Shown here: piece by piece, positions 9,621 to 18,679 of the stretch
How positions within the stretch are numbered: the stretch's first letter is position 1
How the letters are laid out: every line of letters begins with the position of its first letter
NCBI GenBank assembly: GCA_900540955.1
Contig: UQIF01000015.1
Location: 1 to 49,613, forward strand
Source: an uncultured Olsenella sp.
Lineage (GTDB): Bacteria; Actinomycetota; Coriobacteriia; Coriobacteriales; Atopobiaceae
DNA length: 49,613 nucleotides
Direction of reading: 5' to 3'
The notes under the pieces: generated by a model
Databases searched by the model: none
Seen by the model: only the letters and a program-made list of their open reading frames with translations
What the model was told of the DNA's origin: nothing
Made by a program: the position numbers and the translations under genes

Positions 9621-11549
9621 TTACAGCTCATCGAGCTCGGCCTGCCAAAGGGCGACGCAGGCGTCGGAGGGCATGCGTAGGTCGCCGCGCGGGCTCACAG
9701 CAGCCGAGCCTACCTTGGGGCCGTCGGGCAGGCAGCTGCGCTTGAACTGCTGCGCGAAATAGCGGCGATAGAAGACCTTGAGCCACTTGAGGATGGTCTG
9801 ATCGTCGTACTTCCCGCCGAGGGCATAACGAGCGAGGCGATAGACCTTGCGAGGGGAGGTGCCGCGGCGCAGAACCTCGTACAGGAAGAAATCATGCAGC
9901 TCATAGGGGCCGACAAGGTCCTCGGTCTTTTGGCTGATCTTTCCGTCGCCCGTGGCAGGCAGCAGCTCCGGCGAAACAGGCGTGTCGAGGACGTCGTAGA
10001 GGACCTCGGCCTCCTCGTCGTTTCCGCAAGTATCGGCAACGTAGCGCACGAGGTGGCGCACGAGGGTCTTGGGCACGCTCGCGTTGACGGCGTACATGCT
10101 CATGTGGTCGCCGTTATAGGTTGCCCAGCCGAGCGCGAGCTCGCTAAGGTCGCCCGTGCCGATGACCATGCCCCCCTCCTTGTTGGCGATGTCCATAAGA
10201 ATCTGGGTGCGCTCACGCGCCTGGGAGTTCTCGTAGGTGACGTCGTGGACGGACTCGTCGTGGCCGATGTCGGAGAAGTGCAGGCGCACGGCGTCGCCGA
10301 TGTTGATCTCGCGCAGGTCGGCGCCGAGCGACTCGGTGAGCTTGGTCGCGTTGTCGTGCGTGCGGTCGGTCGTGCCGAAGCCGGGCATGGTCACGCTGAT
10401 GATGCCGGAACGGTCGATGCCCAAAAGGTCGAAGGCGCGCGCGGTCACGAGCAGCGCGAGCGTTGAGTCGAGACCGCCCGAGATGCCGATGACGGCGCGT
10501 GAGGCATGGGTATGCTGCAGGCGCTTGGCCAGGCCATGGGCCTGGATGTTGAAGACGTCCTCGCAGCGCTCGGCGCGGCGGGCGGCGTCGGAAGGCACGA
10601 AGGGCCGGGGGTCGACGTAGCGGGTGAGGCGGGTCTCTTGCTGCGCGAGCGAGAAGCGCGTGACGTGGTAGGCGCGCTGGACAGGGTTCGCCACGACGTC
10701 GAAGGTGGACATGCGGCGACGCTCGGCGGCAAGCAGGCGCACGTCGAGCTCGGAGACGGCACGACCGTCGCCGAAGGGCTTGGCCTCGGCGAGGACGCGG
10801 CCATTCTCGGCGACGAAGTCGTGGCCCGAGAACACTACGTCCTGCGTTGACTCGCCGGCGCCCGCGCTCGCGTAGATGTAACCGCAGATCAGGCGCGCGG
10901 ACTGGCCGGAAACGAGGCTGCGGCGGTAGTCGGCCTTGCCGACGACGGCGTTGGACGCCGAGAGGTTGCAGATTACCGTGGCGCCGGCCTTCGCGTGGGC
11001 AATCGAGGGCGGTTCGGGAACCCAAAGGTCCTCGCAGAGCTCGACGGCGACGCTGAGCTCGGGCAACTCCTCGCAGGTAAAGAGCTGAGAAGTGCCAAAA
11101 GGCACGTCAAGCTGACCCGCGATGTCCACGGGCACGACGTCGGCGGTGCCGCTAACGAAGTGACGTCCCTCGTAGAACTCGTTGTAAGTCGGAAGGTAAC
11201 GCTTGGGCACGACGCCCAGCACAGTGCCCGAGGCGACGGCGGCCGCGCAGTTGTAGAGCTTGGCGTTGACGCGGACGGGCAGGCCCACGAGCAGCAGCGC
11301 GTTCAGATCAGAAGTCGCCTGCGCGAAGTCGGCAAGGCCCTGCTCGGCAGCGGAAAGAAGGGCGTCTTGCCAAAAGAGGTCCTCGCAGGTGTAGGCCGTG
11401 AGGCACAGCTCGGGCAGCACGACGACCATCGCGCCGTCCTCGGTGCAAGCCCGGCGCACGGCCTCGACGCACGCGTTGACGTTGAAGGCGACGTCCGCGA
11501 CGCGCACCTCGGGCGTTATCGCCGCGACCTTAACGAATCCGTCCTGCAT
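9621..11549 (-). CDS. nadE: Glutamine-dependent NAD+ synthase
   Basis: The enzyme amidates nicotinate adenine dinucleotide to NAD+ with ATP and glutamine, in the cytosol. The 642-aa product joins a nitrilase-type glutaminase (about 1-280) to an ATP-pyrophosphatase synthetase. The glutaminase shows the catalytic triad: Glu in LPELCLTAY, Lys in VVPKRYLP and Cys in VELCEDLW. The synthetase has the loop GISGGLDST near residue 355. The length fits the two-domain form rather than the short ammonia-dependent form. The ATG at 11549 follows AAGGAGGT. It seems to be a single-gene unit between the amino-acid ABC operon terminator and the palindromic element L2. Confidence 0.95.
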   Translation of the reverse strand: MQDGFVKVAAITPEVRVADVAFNVNACVEAVRRACTEDGAMVVVLPELCLTAYTCEDLFWQDALLSAAEQGLADFAQATSDLNALLLVGLPVRVNAKLYNCAAAVASGTVLGVVPKRYLPTYNEFYEGRHFVSGTADVVPVDIAGQLDVPFGTSQLFTCEELPELSVAVELCEDLWVPEPPSIAHAKAGATVICNLSASNAVVGKADYRRSLVSGQSARLICGYIYASAGAGESTQDVVFSGHDFVAENGRVLAEAKPFGDGRAVSELDVRLLAAERRRMSTFDVVANPVQRAYHVTRFSLAQQETRLTRYVDPRPFVPSDAARRAERCEDVFNIQAHGLAKRLQHTHASRAVIGISGGLDSTLALLVTARAFDLLGIDRSGIISVTMPGFGTTDRTHDNATKLTESLGADLREINIGDAVRLHFSDIGHDESVHDVTYENSQARERTQILMDIANKEGGMVIGTGDLSELALGWATYNGDHMSMYAVNASVPKTLVRHLVRYVADTCGNDEEAEVLYDVLDTPVSPELLPATGDGKISQKTEDLVGPYELHDFFLYEVLRRGTSPRKVYRLARYALGGKYDDQTILKWLKVFYRRYFAQQFKRSCLPDGPKVGSAAVSPRGDLRMPSDACVALWQAELDEL

Positions 11550-11659
11550 CCCGTACCTCCTTGTGGACGGCGAGGCGCTTATTGCCAGCCCCGCCGAGGG
11601 CTTTCGTTCTTTAGGTCAAAGAGTAACGCATCGCGACAGGCGCAATGCGACAAGTAAAA

Positions 11660-11692
11660 ACCTCCCCGTCCCATTAGGCAAGACGGGGAGGT
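11660..11692 (-). terminator. Terminator of the amino-acid ABC operon
   Basis: An 11-bp stem (ACCTCCCCGTC against GACGGGGAGGT) runs into TTTTTAC on the minus strand, 50 bp past the ATPase stop. Confidence 0.9.
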
Positions 11693-11741
11693 CCGGTTAC
11701 GACCCATGCGAGCCGGCGCGACGCCTGACAGCCGCCCGGCT

Positions 11742-12566
11742 CTACTCGAGGTAGCGCGAGAGGAACTCGCGGGTGCGGGGCAGCTCAGGGTTGGTGAAGA
11801 GCTTGTCGGGCGAGCCCTTCTCGGCAATGACGCCTTGGTCCATAAAGACGACCTCGTCGGAGACGTTGCGCGCAAAGGCCATCTCGTGGGTGACGACGAC
11901 CATGGTCATGCCGTCGGCCGCGAGGTCGCGCATGACGTTGAGGACCTCTCCCGAGATCTCGGGGTCGAGCGCGGAGGTCGGCTCGTCGAAGAGCATAAGG
12001 TCAGGTTGCATGCACAGCGAGCGCGCGATGGCGACGCGCTGCTTCTGGCCGCCGGAGAGGCGTGTGACGTTGGCGTGGGCGAAGTCGGCCAGGCCAACGG
12101 CGTCCAGGTGGCGCAGAGCGACCTGCTCGGCCTCGGGCTTGGTCATCTTTTTGAGCGTGACGGGCGCGAGGGTGCAGTTGTCGAGCACGTCCATGTTGTT
12201 GAAGAGGTTGAAGCCCTGGAAGACCATGCCGATCTTCTCGCGGAGGCGGTTGACGTCGACGTGGTCGGCGGCGAGGTCCTTGCCGCGGAACCAGACGTGG
12301 CCGGCGTCGGGGGTCTCGAGCAGGTTCAGGCAGCGCAGCAGCGTGGACTTGCCCGAGCCGGAGGCGCCGATGATGGTGACGACCTGGCCGGGGTTCACGG
12401 TAAGGTCGATGTCGCGAAGGACGACGTGGTCGCCGAAGGACTTGCGCAGGCCCTCGACGCGAATGACCGGCTCGGTGGCGCCGGCGGGGACATCCCCGGC
12501 AGCCCCAGGCACGAACGGCCTGCCCGAAACGGCGGCGGCGATCTTCGCGTACTTCTCGTTAGCCAT
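11742..12566 (-). CDS. Polar amino-acid ABC transporter, ATP-binding protein
   Basis: This 274-aa cytoplasmic ATPase powers the importer encoded just upstream. It has Walker A GASGSGKST, Q-loop GMVFQGFNLF, signature LSGGQKQRV, Walker B LMLFDEPTSALD and the switch His in VVTHEM. The FNLF and DEPTSALDPE wording is typical of the GlnQ/HisP polar amino-acid group. An N-terminal extension of about 35 residues precedes the ATPase domain. The ATG at 12566 lies one base beyond the permease stop and its ribosome site GGAGG is inside the permease gene, so the two are translationally coupled. The substrate cannot be fixed from the ATPase alone. Confidence 0.92.
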   Translation of the reverse strand: MANEKYAKIAAAVSGRPFVPGAAGDVPAGATEPVIRVEGLRKSFGDHVVLRDIDLTVNPGQVVTIIGASGSGKSTLLRCLNLLETPDAGHVWFRGKDLAADHVDVNRLREKIGMVFQGFNLFNNMDVLDNCTLAPVTLKKMTKPEAEQVALRHLDAVGLADFAHANVTRLSGGQKQRVAIARSLCMQPDLMLFDEPTSALDPEISGEVLNVMRDLAADGMTMVVVTHEMAFARNVSDEVVFMDQGVIAEKGSPDKLFTNPELPRTREFLSRYLE

Positions 12567-12567
12567 G

Positions 12568-13749
12568 TTATGCCTCCGCCTTCTTCTGGCCCATCTTTGC
12601 GTCGGACGTGCTGCCCAGCGTCTGGGTCTCGACGTTCATGCGCTTGGCGAAGCGGCCGAGCAGCCACGACGCGATGGCCGTCATGATCAGGTAGAACACC
12701 GCCGCGACGAGATAGGCGTTGAGCTGCTTGTAGTAGATGCCGGCCACGGTGCTCGCGGCGAACGCGAGGTCGAACACGCCGATGACCGAGAGGACCGAGG
12801 AGTCCTTGATGTTGATGACGAGCTCGTTGGAGAGGCCGGGGATGGCGTACTTGATGCCCTGCGGGAAGACGACCTTGAGCATGGCCTGCCACTGCGAGAG
12901 GCCGAGCGAGCGCGCCGCCTCCATCTGGCCGGAGTCGACGGACTCGATGCCGCCGCGCAGGACCTCCATCATGTAGGCCGTCGAGTTGAGCGAGACGACC
13001 ACGAGGCCGGCGACGAAGCGCGACCAGATGGCGTTGACCTCGGTGATGGAGAGGCCGAAACCGCTCACCACAGAGAAGCCCAGGTAGTAGACGATGACGC
13101 CCTGGACGAGCATCGGCGTGCCACGGACGACGGTGGAGTAGAACTTGGCGAAGCCGACGCCGACCTTCTTTGCGAAGCGCACGGCGTCGTTGTCGGAGCG
13201 GTCGATCTCCATGATGCGGATGGCCACGAGCAAGATCGCGAGGAAGAAAGCGATCACGGTGCCGAAAACGGCCAGCTCAATGGTAGTGACGATGCCCGTT
13301 ATGTAGGTCTGCTTGCCCTGCTGGAACATGTAGAGGACCTGGGTGAGCATGTCGTCGGGCATGGACTTCGCGGTCGCGGCGACAGCCCAGGCAGACGCGA
13401 AGCCCATGACGGCGCGGTCGACGAAGAGCACGGCCGTGATGGCGCAGACGACGTAGGAGCCGATGCGCAGCGCCCGGGCTACGGCAGGCTTTGCGAAGGG
13501 CGCCGTCTGGGCGTAGTTCTGCCAGTGCGTAAGTTTAAAAAGAAGCCCGATGGCAGCGACGACGAGCCATGCCACGAGCAGGTAGTACATGACGAGCTCG
13601 ACGGTAAAGGCGTTGGCGAGAAAGCTCATCGCGGGACGCGCCTGGGAAGAAAGGCACATGCCGATGAAGGCGATGACCGAAGTGCCCAGCAGCACGTAGC
13701 GGTGGTCGCGCGAGACGAACGAGGCGATGCGCGAGGGAACAGATGCCAT
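12568..13749 (-). CDS. Polar amino-acid ABC transporter permease with long N-terminal extension
   Basis: This is the membrane channel subunit of the importer. The C-terminal 220 residues form a usual His/Glu/Gln-type permease, with the segment TYITGIVTTIELAVFGTV and the ATPase-coupling loop EAARSLGLSQWQAMLKVVFPQ. At 393 aa it is far longer than the usual 215-230. The first 150 or so residues hold about three extra hydrophobic segments (near 19-35, 50-70 and 90-112) that I do not recognise. The ATG at 13749 is preceded by AAAGGAAA. A hairpin separates it from the binding-protein gene, while the ATPase gene follows with a one-base gap. Confidence 0.88.
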   Translation of the reverse strand: MASVPSRIASFVSRDHRYVLLGTSVIAFIGMCLSSQARPAMSFLANAFTVELVMYYLLVAWLVVAAIGLLFKLTHWQNYAQTAPFAKPAVARALRIGSYVVCAITAVLFVDRAVMGFASAWAVAATAKSMPDDMLTQVLYMFQQGKQTYITGIVTTIELAVFGTVIAFFLAILLVAIRIMEIDRSDNDAVRFAKKVGVGFAKFYSTVVRGTPMLVQGVIVYYLGFSVVSGFGLSITEVNAIWSRFVAGLVVVSLNSTAYMMEVLRGGIESVDSGQMEAARSLGLSQWQAMLKVVFPQGIKYAIPGLSNELVINIKDSSVLSVIGVFDLAFAASTVAGIYYKQLNAYLVAAVFYLIMTAIASWLLGRFAKRMNVETQTLGSTSDAKMGQKKAEA

Positions 13750-13776
13750 AGATTTCCTTTGTTCTTATTGCCGAAA

Positions 13777-13799
13777 GGGCAGGGACCTGGTCCCTGCCC
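13777..13799 (-). promoter_or_regulatory. Intercistronic stem-loop between binding protein and permease
   Basis: A 10-bp perfect stem (GGGCAGGGAC against GTCCCTGCCC) has a 3-nt loop and no T-tract. Such hairpins after a binding-protein gene commonly stabilise its mRNA or reduce read-through into the permease. That role is inferred here. Confidence 0.6.
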
Positions 13800-13844
13800 C
13801 GAAAGAGCACGTTTTTGGTCGGCTTTGCGCCGGCGCAGGTTGGC

Positions 13845-14747
13845 TTAGGCCGGCTGACGGTCCATGCAGTCCTGCCAGATGTTCAGGCGGTCCTCCTGCG
13901 AGATGCCGCCGATGATCTCGTTGAGCTTGGCGAGCATGTCGTCCTGGCCCTTGGCGATGGCGGCGTTATCGGGGTTGGAGGGGTCGGAGAAGCTCTCGCC
14001 GTCCTCGAGCTCGACCTTCATGAGGTCGGGGTAGTTCTGGAGGAGGTTGGGCAGCGACATGGACGAGAAGGTGATGGCGTCGCAGGTGCCGTTCTCGATG
14101 CCGTCGACGACGAGCGGGACGGTGGCAACCGGGGTGAGGTGGTTGACCTCGGGAATCTCGTCGATGAGCTCGTCGTAGAAGGTGTCCTTCTGGCCGAGGA
14201 CGGTGGCGCCGGTGAAGTCGGAGAGCTTCGTGGCGGAGGCGTACTTGGAGTCCTTCTTGACGACCATGATGACCTCGTCGTCAATGTAGGAGTCGGTGAA
14301 GTCAGCGGACTGGGCGCGCTCGGGCGTCACGGACATGCCGGCGCAGATGATGTCGATGGTGCCGTTACTGAGGGAGTCGACGAGGGCGCCGAACTCCATC
14401 TTTACCGCGACGGGCTCCATGTTGAGGGCCTCGGCGATCTTCTTTGCGATCTGGACGTCATAGCCGTCGGCGTAGGCGCCGGAGACGTTCTCGATGGGGA
14501 TGGTGGTGTCGGACTCCTTGGACTCCTGCCAGTTGTAGGGGGCGTAGGCGGCCTCCATGCCGATACGCAGGGTCTTGCCGTCGCCGAGCTGGCCGGAGGC
14601 CTTGGCGTCGGAGTCGGTCGAGGTCTTTGTGTCAGAACCGGAGTCCTGGGCGGCGGGGCCGCAGCCGGTAAGGAACGTGGCGCCCGCGACGGTAAGCGTC
14701 GAGAGGCCGGAGAGCTTTAAAAACGTACGGCGAGAAAGGTCAGTCAT
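13845..14747 (-). CDS. Amino-acid ABC transporter substrate-binding lipoprotein
   Basis: This 300-aa extracytoplasmic receptor belongs to the family 3 (polar amino-acid) binding proteins. The signal sequence has a twin-arginine-like RRTFLK and ends in the lipobox LTGC, so the mature protein should be lipid-anchored. A Gly/Ser/Asp linker precedes the two-lobed domain starting LRIGMEAAYAPYNW, with the typical YDVQIAKKIAEAL and SNGTIDIICAGMSVTPERA stretches. ATG at 14747 is chosen because GGAAGG precedes it; the 26 codons upstream are not protein-like. It heads the binding protein-permease-ATPase operon. The ligand is unknown. Confidence 0.92.
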   Translation of the reverse strand: MTDLSRRTFLKLSGLSTLTVAGATFLTGCGPAAQDSGSDTKTSTDSDAKASGQLGDGKTLRIGMEAAYAPYNWQESKESDTTIPIENVSGAYADGYDVQIAKKIAEALNMEPVAVKMEFGALVDSLSNGTIDIICAGMSVTPERAQSADFTDSYIDDEVIMVVKKDSKYASATKLSDFTGATVLGQKDTFYDELIDEIPEVNHLTPVATVPLVVDGIENGTCDAITFSSMSLPNLLQNYPDLMKVELEDGESFSDPSNPDNAAIAKGQDDMLAKLNEIIGGISQEDRLNIWQDCMDRQPA

Positions 14748-14976
14748 GTCGGTTCCTTCCGGTTTGGTGTAAGACCCCTTCCGTGCCACGCAACCGGAGG
14801 GGACCCATTCCCCTCCCCCTTGCAACCTAATGCGAGAAAGTTACGCGCACGGACGCTACATTACGCTATGGCAGGCAAGGAGGAACCGATCGCGAGACGC
14901 GGGTAACCGCCAATTAACCAAGAAACCGTTCCGTCACGATAAAGAGCGCGATATTAGCTTGCCAGGAACCAGAAAC

Positions 14977-15006
14977 AGCCCCGACGTCCCTTATGGGGCC
15001 GGGGCT
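14977..15006 (-). terminator. Probable terminator of tsaB-rimI-tsaD
   Basis: AGCCCCG and CGGGGCT form a 7-bp outer stem with a further GTCCC/GGGGC pairing inside. On the minus strand it continues GTTTCTGGTTCC, so the T-tract is weak. It lies 36 bp past the gene's stop. The rest of 14748-15042 holds the promoter region of the binding-protein gene; I see no gene there. Confidence 0.55.
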
Positions 15007-15042
15007 TGCGGAATAAGCGCAACGAGAGGCAGCTTCTTCGGC

Positions 15043-17475
15043 TTACTCGCGATCCCAAACGGGGGGCACGGGGGCGTCGGGAGTGGACCAGGTGCCGAGC
15101 GGCGCGTTGGGCGCGGCGTCGAGCGTGAGCTCGGCGAAGTTGCCGGCAAGGTAGCTCCTCAGCGCCGGGATGCCGATCATGGCGGCGTTGTCGCCGCAGG
15201 CGCGCATGGGCGGCACGGTCACGCGAACGCCCATCCTCGCGAAGGTCTTCTGGTAGGCACCGCGCAGCGCGGGGTTGGCGGCCACGCCGCCGCCGATGCA
15301 GATGTCGCTGACGCCGGTCTGCTCGACGGCCGTCTTTGCCTTGGCAACCTGCACGTCAACGACGGCCGCCTCGAAGCTCGCAGCCAAATCGGGCAGGTTG
15401 ATGGGCCTGCCGGCACGGTTTTCGCCCTCGATGTAGGTGATGACCGCGGTCTTCAGGCCGGAGAGGCTGAAGGAGTAGTCGCCCGAGTGCATCATCGCGC
15501 GCGGGAAGTGGATGGCCTTCTTGTTGCCCTTGGCGGCAAGCTTGCTGATGACGGGGCCGCCGGGGTATCCGAGGCCGAGCGCCTTGGCCACCTTGTCGAA
15601 AGCCTCCCCCACCGCATCGTCGATGGTCGCGCCGAGGACCTCGTAGTCGCCCCAGGCGCGAACGTGGACGAGCATGGTGTTGCCGCCCGAGACGAGGCTC
15701 GCCACGAAGGGCGGCTTAAGGCCCGGCGTCTCGAAGAGATTGGCCATGAGGTGGCCCTCGAGGTGATGCACGGCAACGAGCGGCAGGTCGGCGGCGGCGC
15801 AGAGACCCTTGGCGAAGGCGACGCCCACCACGAGCGCGCCCACAAGGCCGGGGCCAGCGGTCACGCCGACGGCGGCGAGGTCCGCGGGCGCGAGCGTGTC
15901 GACGCCGAAATGCGCGCCCGCCTGGGCGAGCGTCTCCTCAAGAACGCCGACGATGGCCTCGGTGTGCTTGCGCGAGGCGATCTCGGGCACGACGCCGCCG
16001 AAGCGCGCGTGGAAGTCAATCTGCGTGGCGACGACGCTCGCGCAGACAACGCCGTGCGAGTCGGTGACGGCCATGGCGGTCTCGTCGCAGGAGGACTCGA
16101 TGGAAAGGATGAGCGGGCCCGCCGCGGCGATGGCGGCGCGCGCCTCGTCGGAGCGGGGCGCGGGCGCGATGGGCCACGGGCGGATCGAGGCGCGCGGAGC
16201 GGGGTCATGGTCGGGGTCCTGCGCGCGCCCGACGTCGGCGAGCGGCAGGTCGGCACGCATAATACGCGCGTCGTGGCCGGCTCCGTAGTAGTTGGGGCGG
16301 ACGCCCGCCTCGGTGAAGCCGAGACGACGGTACAGCTTCTCGGCAGGGTCGTTTCCAACCTCGACTTCGAGCGACGCCCATGTGGCGTTGAGCATCTGTG
16401 CGTCGTAAGCGACGCGCGCGACCAGGCGCGCGGCGATGCCCTCGCGGCGACGGCCAAGAGCCACGGCGACGTTGGCGATCTGCAGCTCGTCGCATACGAC
16501 GGTGCCGCCCGCATAGCCGATGATGCTTCCGCGGTCGTGCGCGACCCACCACACGTGGTTGTGCGCTGTCACGTCGTCGTAGAAAACGTTCTCGGACCAC
16601 GGCACGTGATTCGCGGAGGCAAAGACCTCGGCCTCGAGCTCCGCGACGGCGTGGACGTCGTTGACGGTCATGGGGCGCAGCTGGCAGTGGATATCCGCAA
16701 GCGCGTCGTCGCAGCCGGTGAGCTCTACGGTCGCGGGCTCCTTCAGGCCAAGGCGCGTGCGCTCGTTCTCCTCCGCGTCGGAAAGGCGCGTGTAGATGGG
16801 CAGCACGAGCGCAGGATCGCCGGGCTGCTCGTCAAAAGACCCCGCCTCCGCCGCGGCGCGCGCGAGCCCCTCGCCCGTAGGCCACCACGCCTCCTCAGGC
16901 GCGAACCGATCGTCGCCGAAGCCGGCGGCCTCGAACTTCGCGCGGTACTTGGCCAGCCCGTTGCCCGTAAGCACAAGCTCCCCCGCGTCCGCGCGGGCGG
17001 CCCACTCGGACACGCACGCGTCGGCCTTGACAACGGTCTCGGCCACGAAGGTGCGGTGCGCGCCGGCGTCGTCCAGCCGGTAGATGCCCGGGTAGACCTC
17101 GCCGCGCATGGCGTCGCCCGCGACCGCAAGGGTGCCGCGCACGCCCGCGGTGTACGCAGACCAGGCCATCGCGTCAAGCGCCGACGTGCCGTAGAGCGGA
17201 AGCGACGCTCCGCAAGCCAGGCCCTTTGCCGTCGCGATGCCGATGCGAACGCCCGTGAAGGAGCCGGGACCGCGCCCCACGAGCACGGCGTCGAGATCGG
17301 TCATGGCGAGGCCGGCGGCGGCCAGGGCTTCTTTGCACGTGGAGACGAGCTCGACGTTTGCCATGCGGCGGCACATATGGTCGCAAGAAGACAGGACCTC
17401 GACCGCGCCGCCCTCCGTGCGCACGACGGCGCAGGCGAGCATATCGGTCGAGGTATCGAGGGCGAGGACGATCAT
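15043..17475 (-). CDS. tsaD: TsaB-RimI-TsaD triple fusion (t6A tRNA modification and acetyltransferase)
   Basis: One 810-aa open frame carries three proteins that are usually separate. Residues 1-230 are TsaB, with the GPGSFTG motif at 69-75. Residues 264-410 are a GNAT acetyltransferase like RimI, with the acetyl-CoA loop GRRREGIAARL at 341-351. Residues 454-810 are TsaD, with ESSCDETA and the metal ligands in HLEGH (571-575). TsaB and TsaD, with TsaE, make N6-threonylcarbamoyladenosine at position 37 of ANN-decoding tRNAs. RimI acetylates protein N-termini, classically ribosomal S18. Linkers of about 35-45 residues join the parts. No stop codon or frameshift is visible, so this is a real fusion if the assembly is correct. 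Confidence 0.93.
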   Translation of the reverse strand: MIVLALDTSTDMLACAVVRTEGGAVEVLSSCDHMCRRMANVELVSTCKEALAAAGLAMTDLDAVLVGRGPGSFTGVRIGIATAKGLACGASLPLYGTSALDAMAWSAYTAGVRGTLAVAGDAMRGEVYPGIYRLDDAGAHRTFVAETVVKADACVSEWAARADAGELVLTGNGLAKYRAKFEAAGFGDDRFAPEEAWWPTGEGLARAAAEAGSFDEQPGDPALVLPIYTRLSDAEENERTRLGLKEPATVELTGCDDALADIHCQLRPMTVNDVHAVAELEAEVFASANHVPWSENVFYDDVTAHNHVWWVAHDRGSIIGYAGGTVVCDELQIANVAVALGRRREGIAARLVARVAYDAQMLNATWASLEVEVGNDPAEKLYRRLGFTEAGVRPNYYGAGHDARIMRADLPLADVGRAQDPDHDPAPRASIRPWPIAPAPRSDEARAAIAAAGPLILSIESSCDETAMAVTDSHGVVCASVVATQIDFHARFGGVVPEIASRKHTEAIVGVLEETLAQAGAHFGVDTLAPADLAAVGVTAGPGLVGALVVGVAFAKGLCAAADLPLVAVHHLEGHLMANLFETPGLKPPFVASLVSGGNTMLVHVRAWGDYEVLGATIDDAVGEAFDKVAKALGLGYPGGPVISKLAAKGNKKAIHFPRAMMHSGDYSFSLSGLKTAVITYIEGENRAGRPINLPDLAASFEAAVVDVQVAKAKTAVEQTGVSDICIGGGVAANPALRGAYQKTFARMGVRVTVPPMRACGDNAAMIGIPALRSYLAGNFAELTLDAAPNAPLGTWSTPDAPVPPVWDRE

Positions 17476-17556
17476 GGGGCTTCCTTCTTTGCCGGATTCA
17501 ACATCCTCTAGTGTACCGCGTGGAAGGCCCGCGATCTTGGCCGCGAAGGCTGCTTC

Positions 17557-17994
17557 CTACGCCATCTGCGCGTGCTCGGCGTTGACGGCGGCGATCAGGC
17601 GCGCAAGCGGCCAATCTTTATTGTGCTTGGTCAGAACCGCCTTGGGCCCGACGACGCAACCGGCCTTGCGGCAACCCGCCATAAAGCCCTCCACCTGTGC
17701 ATTCGTTAAATTGCAAAGAAGGACGAACTCGCACTCGGGCGCGGGACCCGCATAGTCCGTGAAGGCAGGTCGATAACCCACAAGCCCGGCAAAGGCGCCG
17801 GCGGCGTCGCCCAGGCGCTCGGCGGCCGCTATGCGCGGACGGACATCGATCGACTTCAAAACCTCGCGGATCGCTTCGCCTTTCTTTCCAGCGGCCTCGC
17901 CAAAAGAGGGGTCAAGCCCCCAGAGCACCGCGACGGGCGCGGGCCCCGAGGGCTTGACCTTCTTGGCAGCCTTTTTTCTTGGCTTGCCGGCCAT
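17557..17994 (-). CDS. DUF3783-like small protein
   Basis: This 145-aa protein has a Lys-rich N-terminus (about 1-15), a variable middle, and a C-terminal part (about 88-145) with the pattern LCNLTNAQVEGFMAGCRKAGC, then AVLTKHNKDWPLARLIAAVNAEH. That pattern resembles the DUF3783 family, whose function is not known. Its ATG shares one base with the stop of the rubrerythrin gene (TAATG), so translation is coupled to it. The context suggests a link to oxygen or peroxide tolerance, but this is only guilt by association. Confidence 0.65.
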   Translation of the reverse strand: MAGKPRKKAAKKVKPSGPAPVAVLWGLDPSFGEAAGKKGEAIREVLKSIDVRPRIAAAERLGDAAGAFAGLVGYRPAFTDYAGPAPECEFVLLCNLTNAQVEGFMAGCRKAGCVVGPKAVLTKHNKDWPLARLIAAVNAEHAQMA

Positions 17995-18581
17995 TAGCCG
18001 AAATAGCGCTCGAGCAGGCCCTTGAGAGCCTTGCCGTGGCGGGCCTCGTCACGAGCCATCTCGTGGACGGTGTCGTGGATGGCGTCGAGGCCGTTCTTCT
18101 TTGCGCAAGAGGCAAGCTCGAACTTGCCCTGGGTGGCGCCGAACTCGCAGTCGACACGCCAGGCGAGGTTGTCCTTGGTGGTGGCCTTCATGTTCGGCTC
18201 GAGCTCGGTGCCCAGCAGCTCGGCGAACTTGGCGGCGTGCTCGGCCTCCTCGTGTGCGGCCTTCTCCCAGTAGAGGCCGACCTCGGGATAGCCCTCGCGG
18301 TGAGCGATGCGGGCCATGCACAGGTACATACCGACCTCAGAGCACTCGCCGGTGAAGTTGGCCTTCAGCTGCTCGAGGATGTAGGCCTTGTCCTCGTCAG
18401 AGATCTCAGGGTTGTCCTTGACGGTCTTGTCGTAGATGCCGTACTCGTGCTCGGCGGCGAGGGTGAGCTCGCCCTCGACCTTCTCGAACGCGCTGGCGGG
18501 AGCGTGGCAGACCGGGCACTCCGCCGGCGGCTCGGCGCCCTCGTAGATGTAACCGCAGACCTTGCAAACCCACTTGTCCAT
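17994..18581 (-). CDS. Rubrerythrin-type peroxidase with N-terminal rubredoxin domain
   Basis: Rubrerythrins reduce hydrogen peroxide in anaerobes using a rubredoxin iron and a diiron site. The 195-aa product begins with a rubredoxin domain, CKVCGYIYEG and CPVCHAPA, about residues 5-30. A ferritin-like diiron domain follows, with the ligand pairs EEAEHAAKF and DEARHGK. The rubredoxin part at the N-terminus is the reverse of the classical order. The ATG at 18581 follows AAGGAGGT; the 81 codons upstream are not coding. It lies downstream of a PerR-like regulator on the same strand, which fits peroxide-induced control. Confidence 0.9.
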   Translation of the reverse strand: MDKWVCKVCGYIYEGAEPPAECPVCHAPASAFEKVEGELTLAAEHEYGIYDKTVKDNPEISDEDKAYILEQLKANFTGECSEVGMYLCMARIAHREGYPEVGLYWEKAAHEEAEHAAKFAELLGTELEPNMKATTKDNLAWRVDCEFGATQGKFELASCAKKNGLDAIHDTVHEMARDEARHGKALKGLLERYFG

Positions 18582-18679
18582 AACGGACCTCCTTAAATGT
18601 CGGGCGAGACTTCCCAGCGCCTCGCCACCCTCTCCTATTTGCTCGCGCCCCGCCCGGAAGCGAGGTCGTTGAAGCCGTG

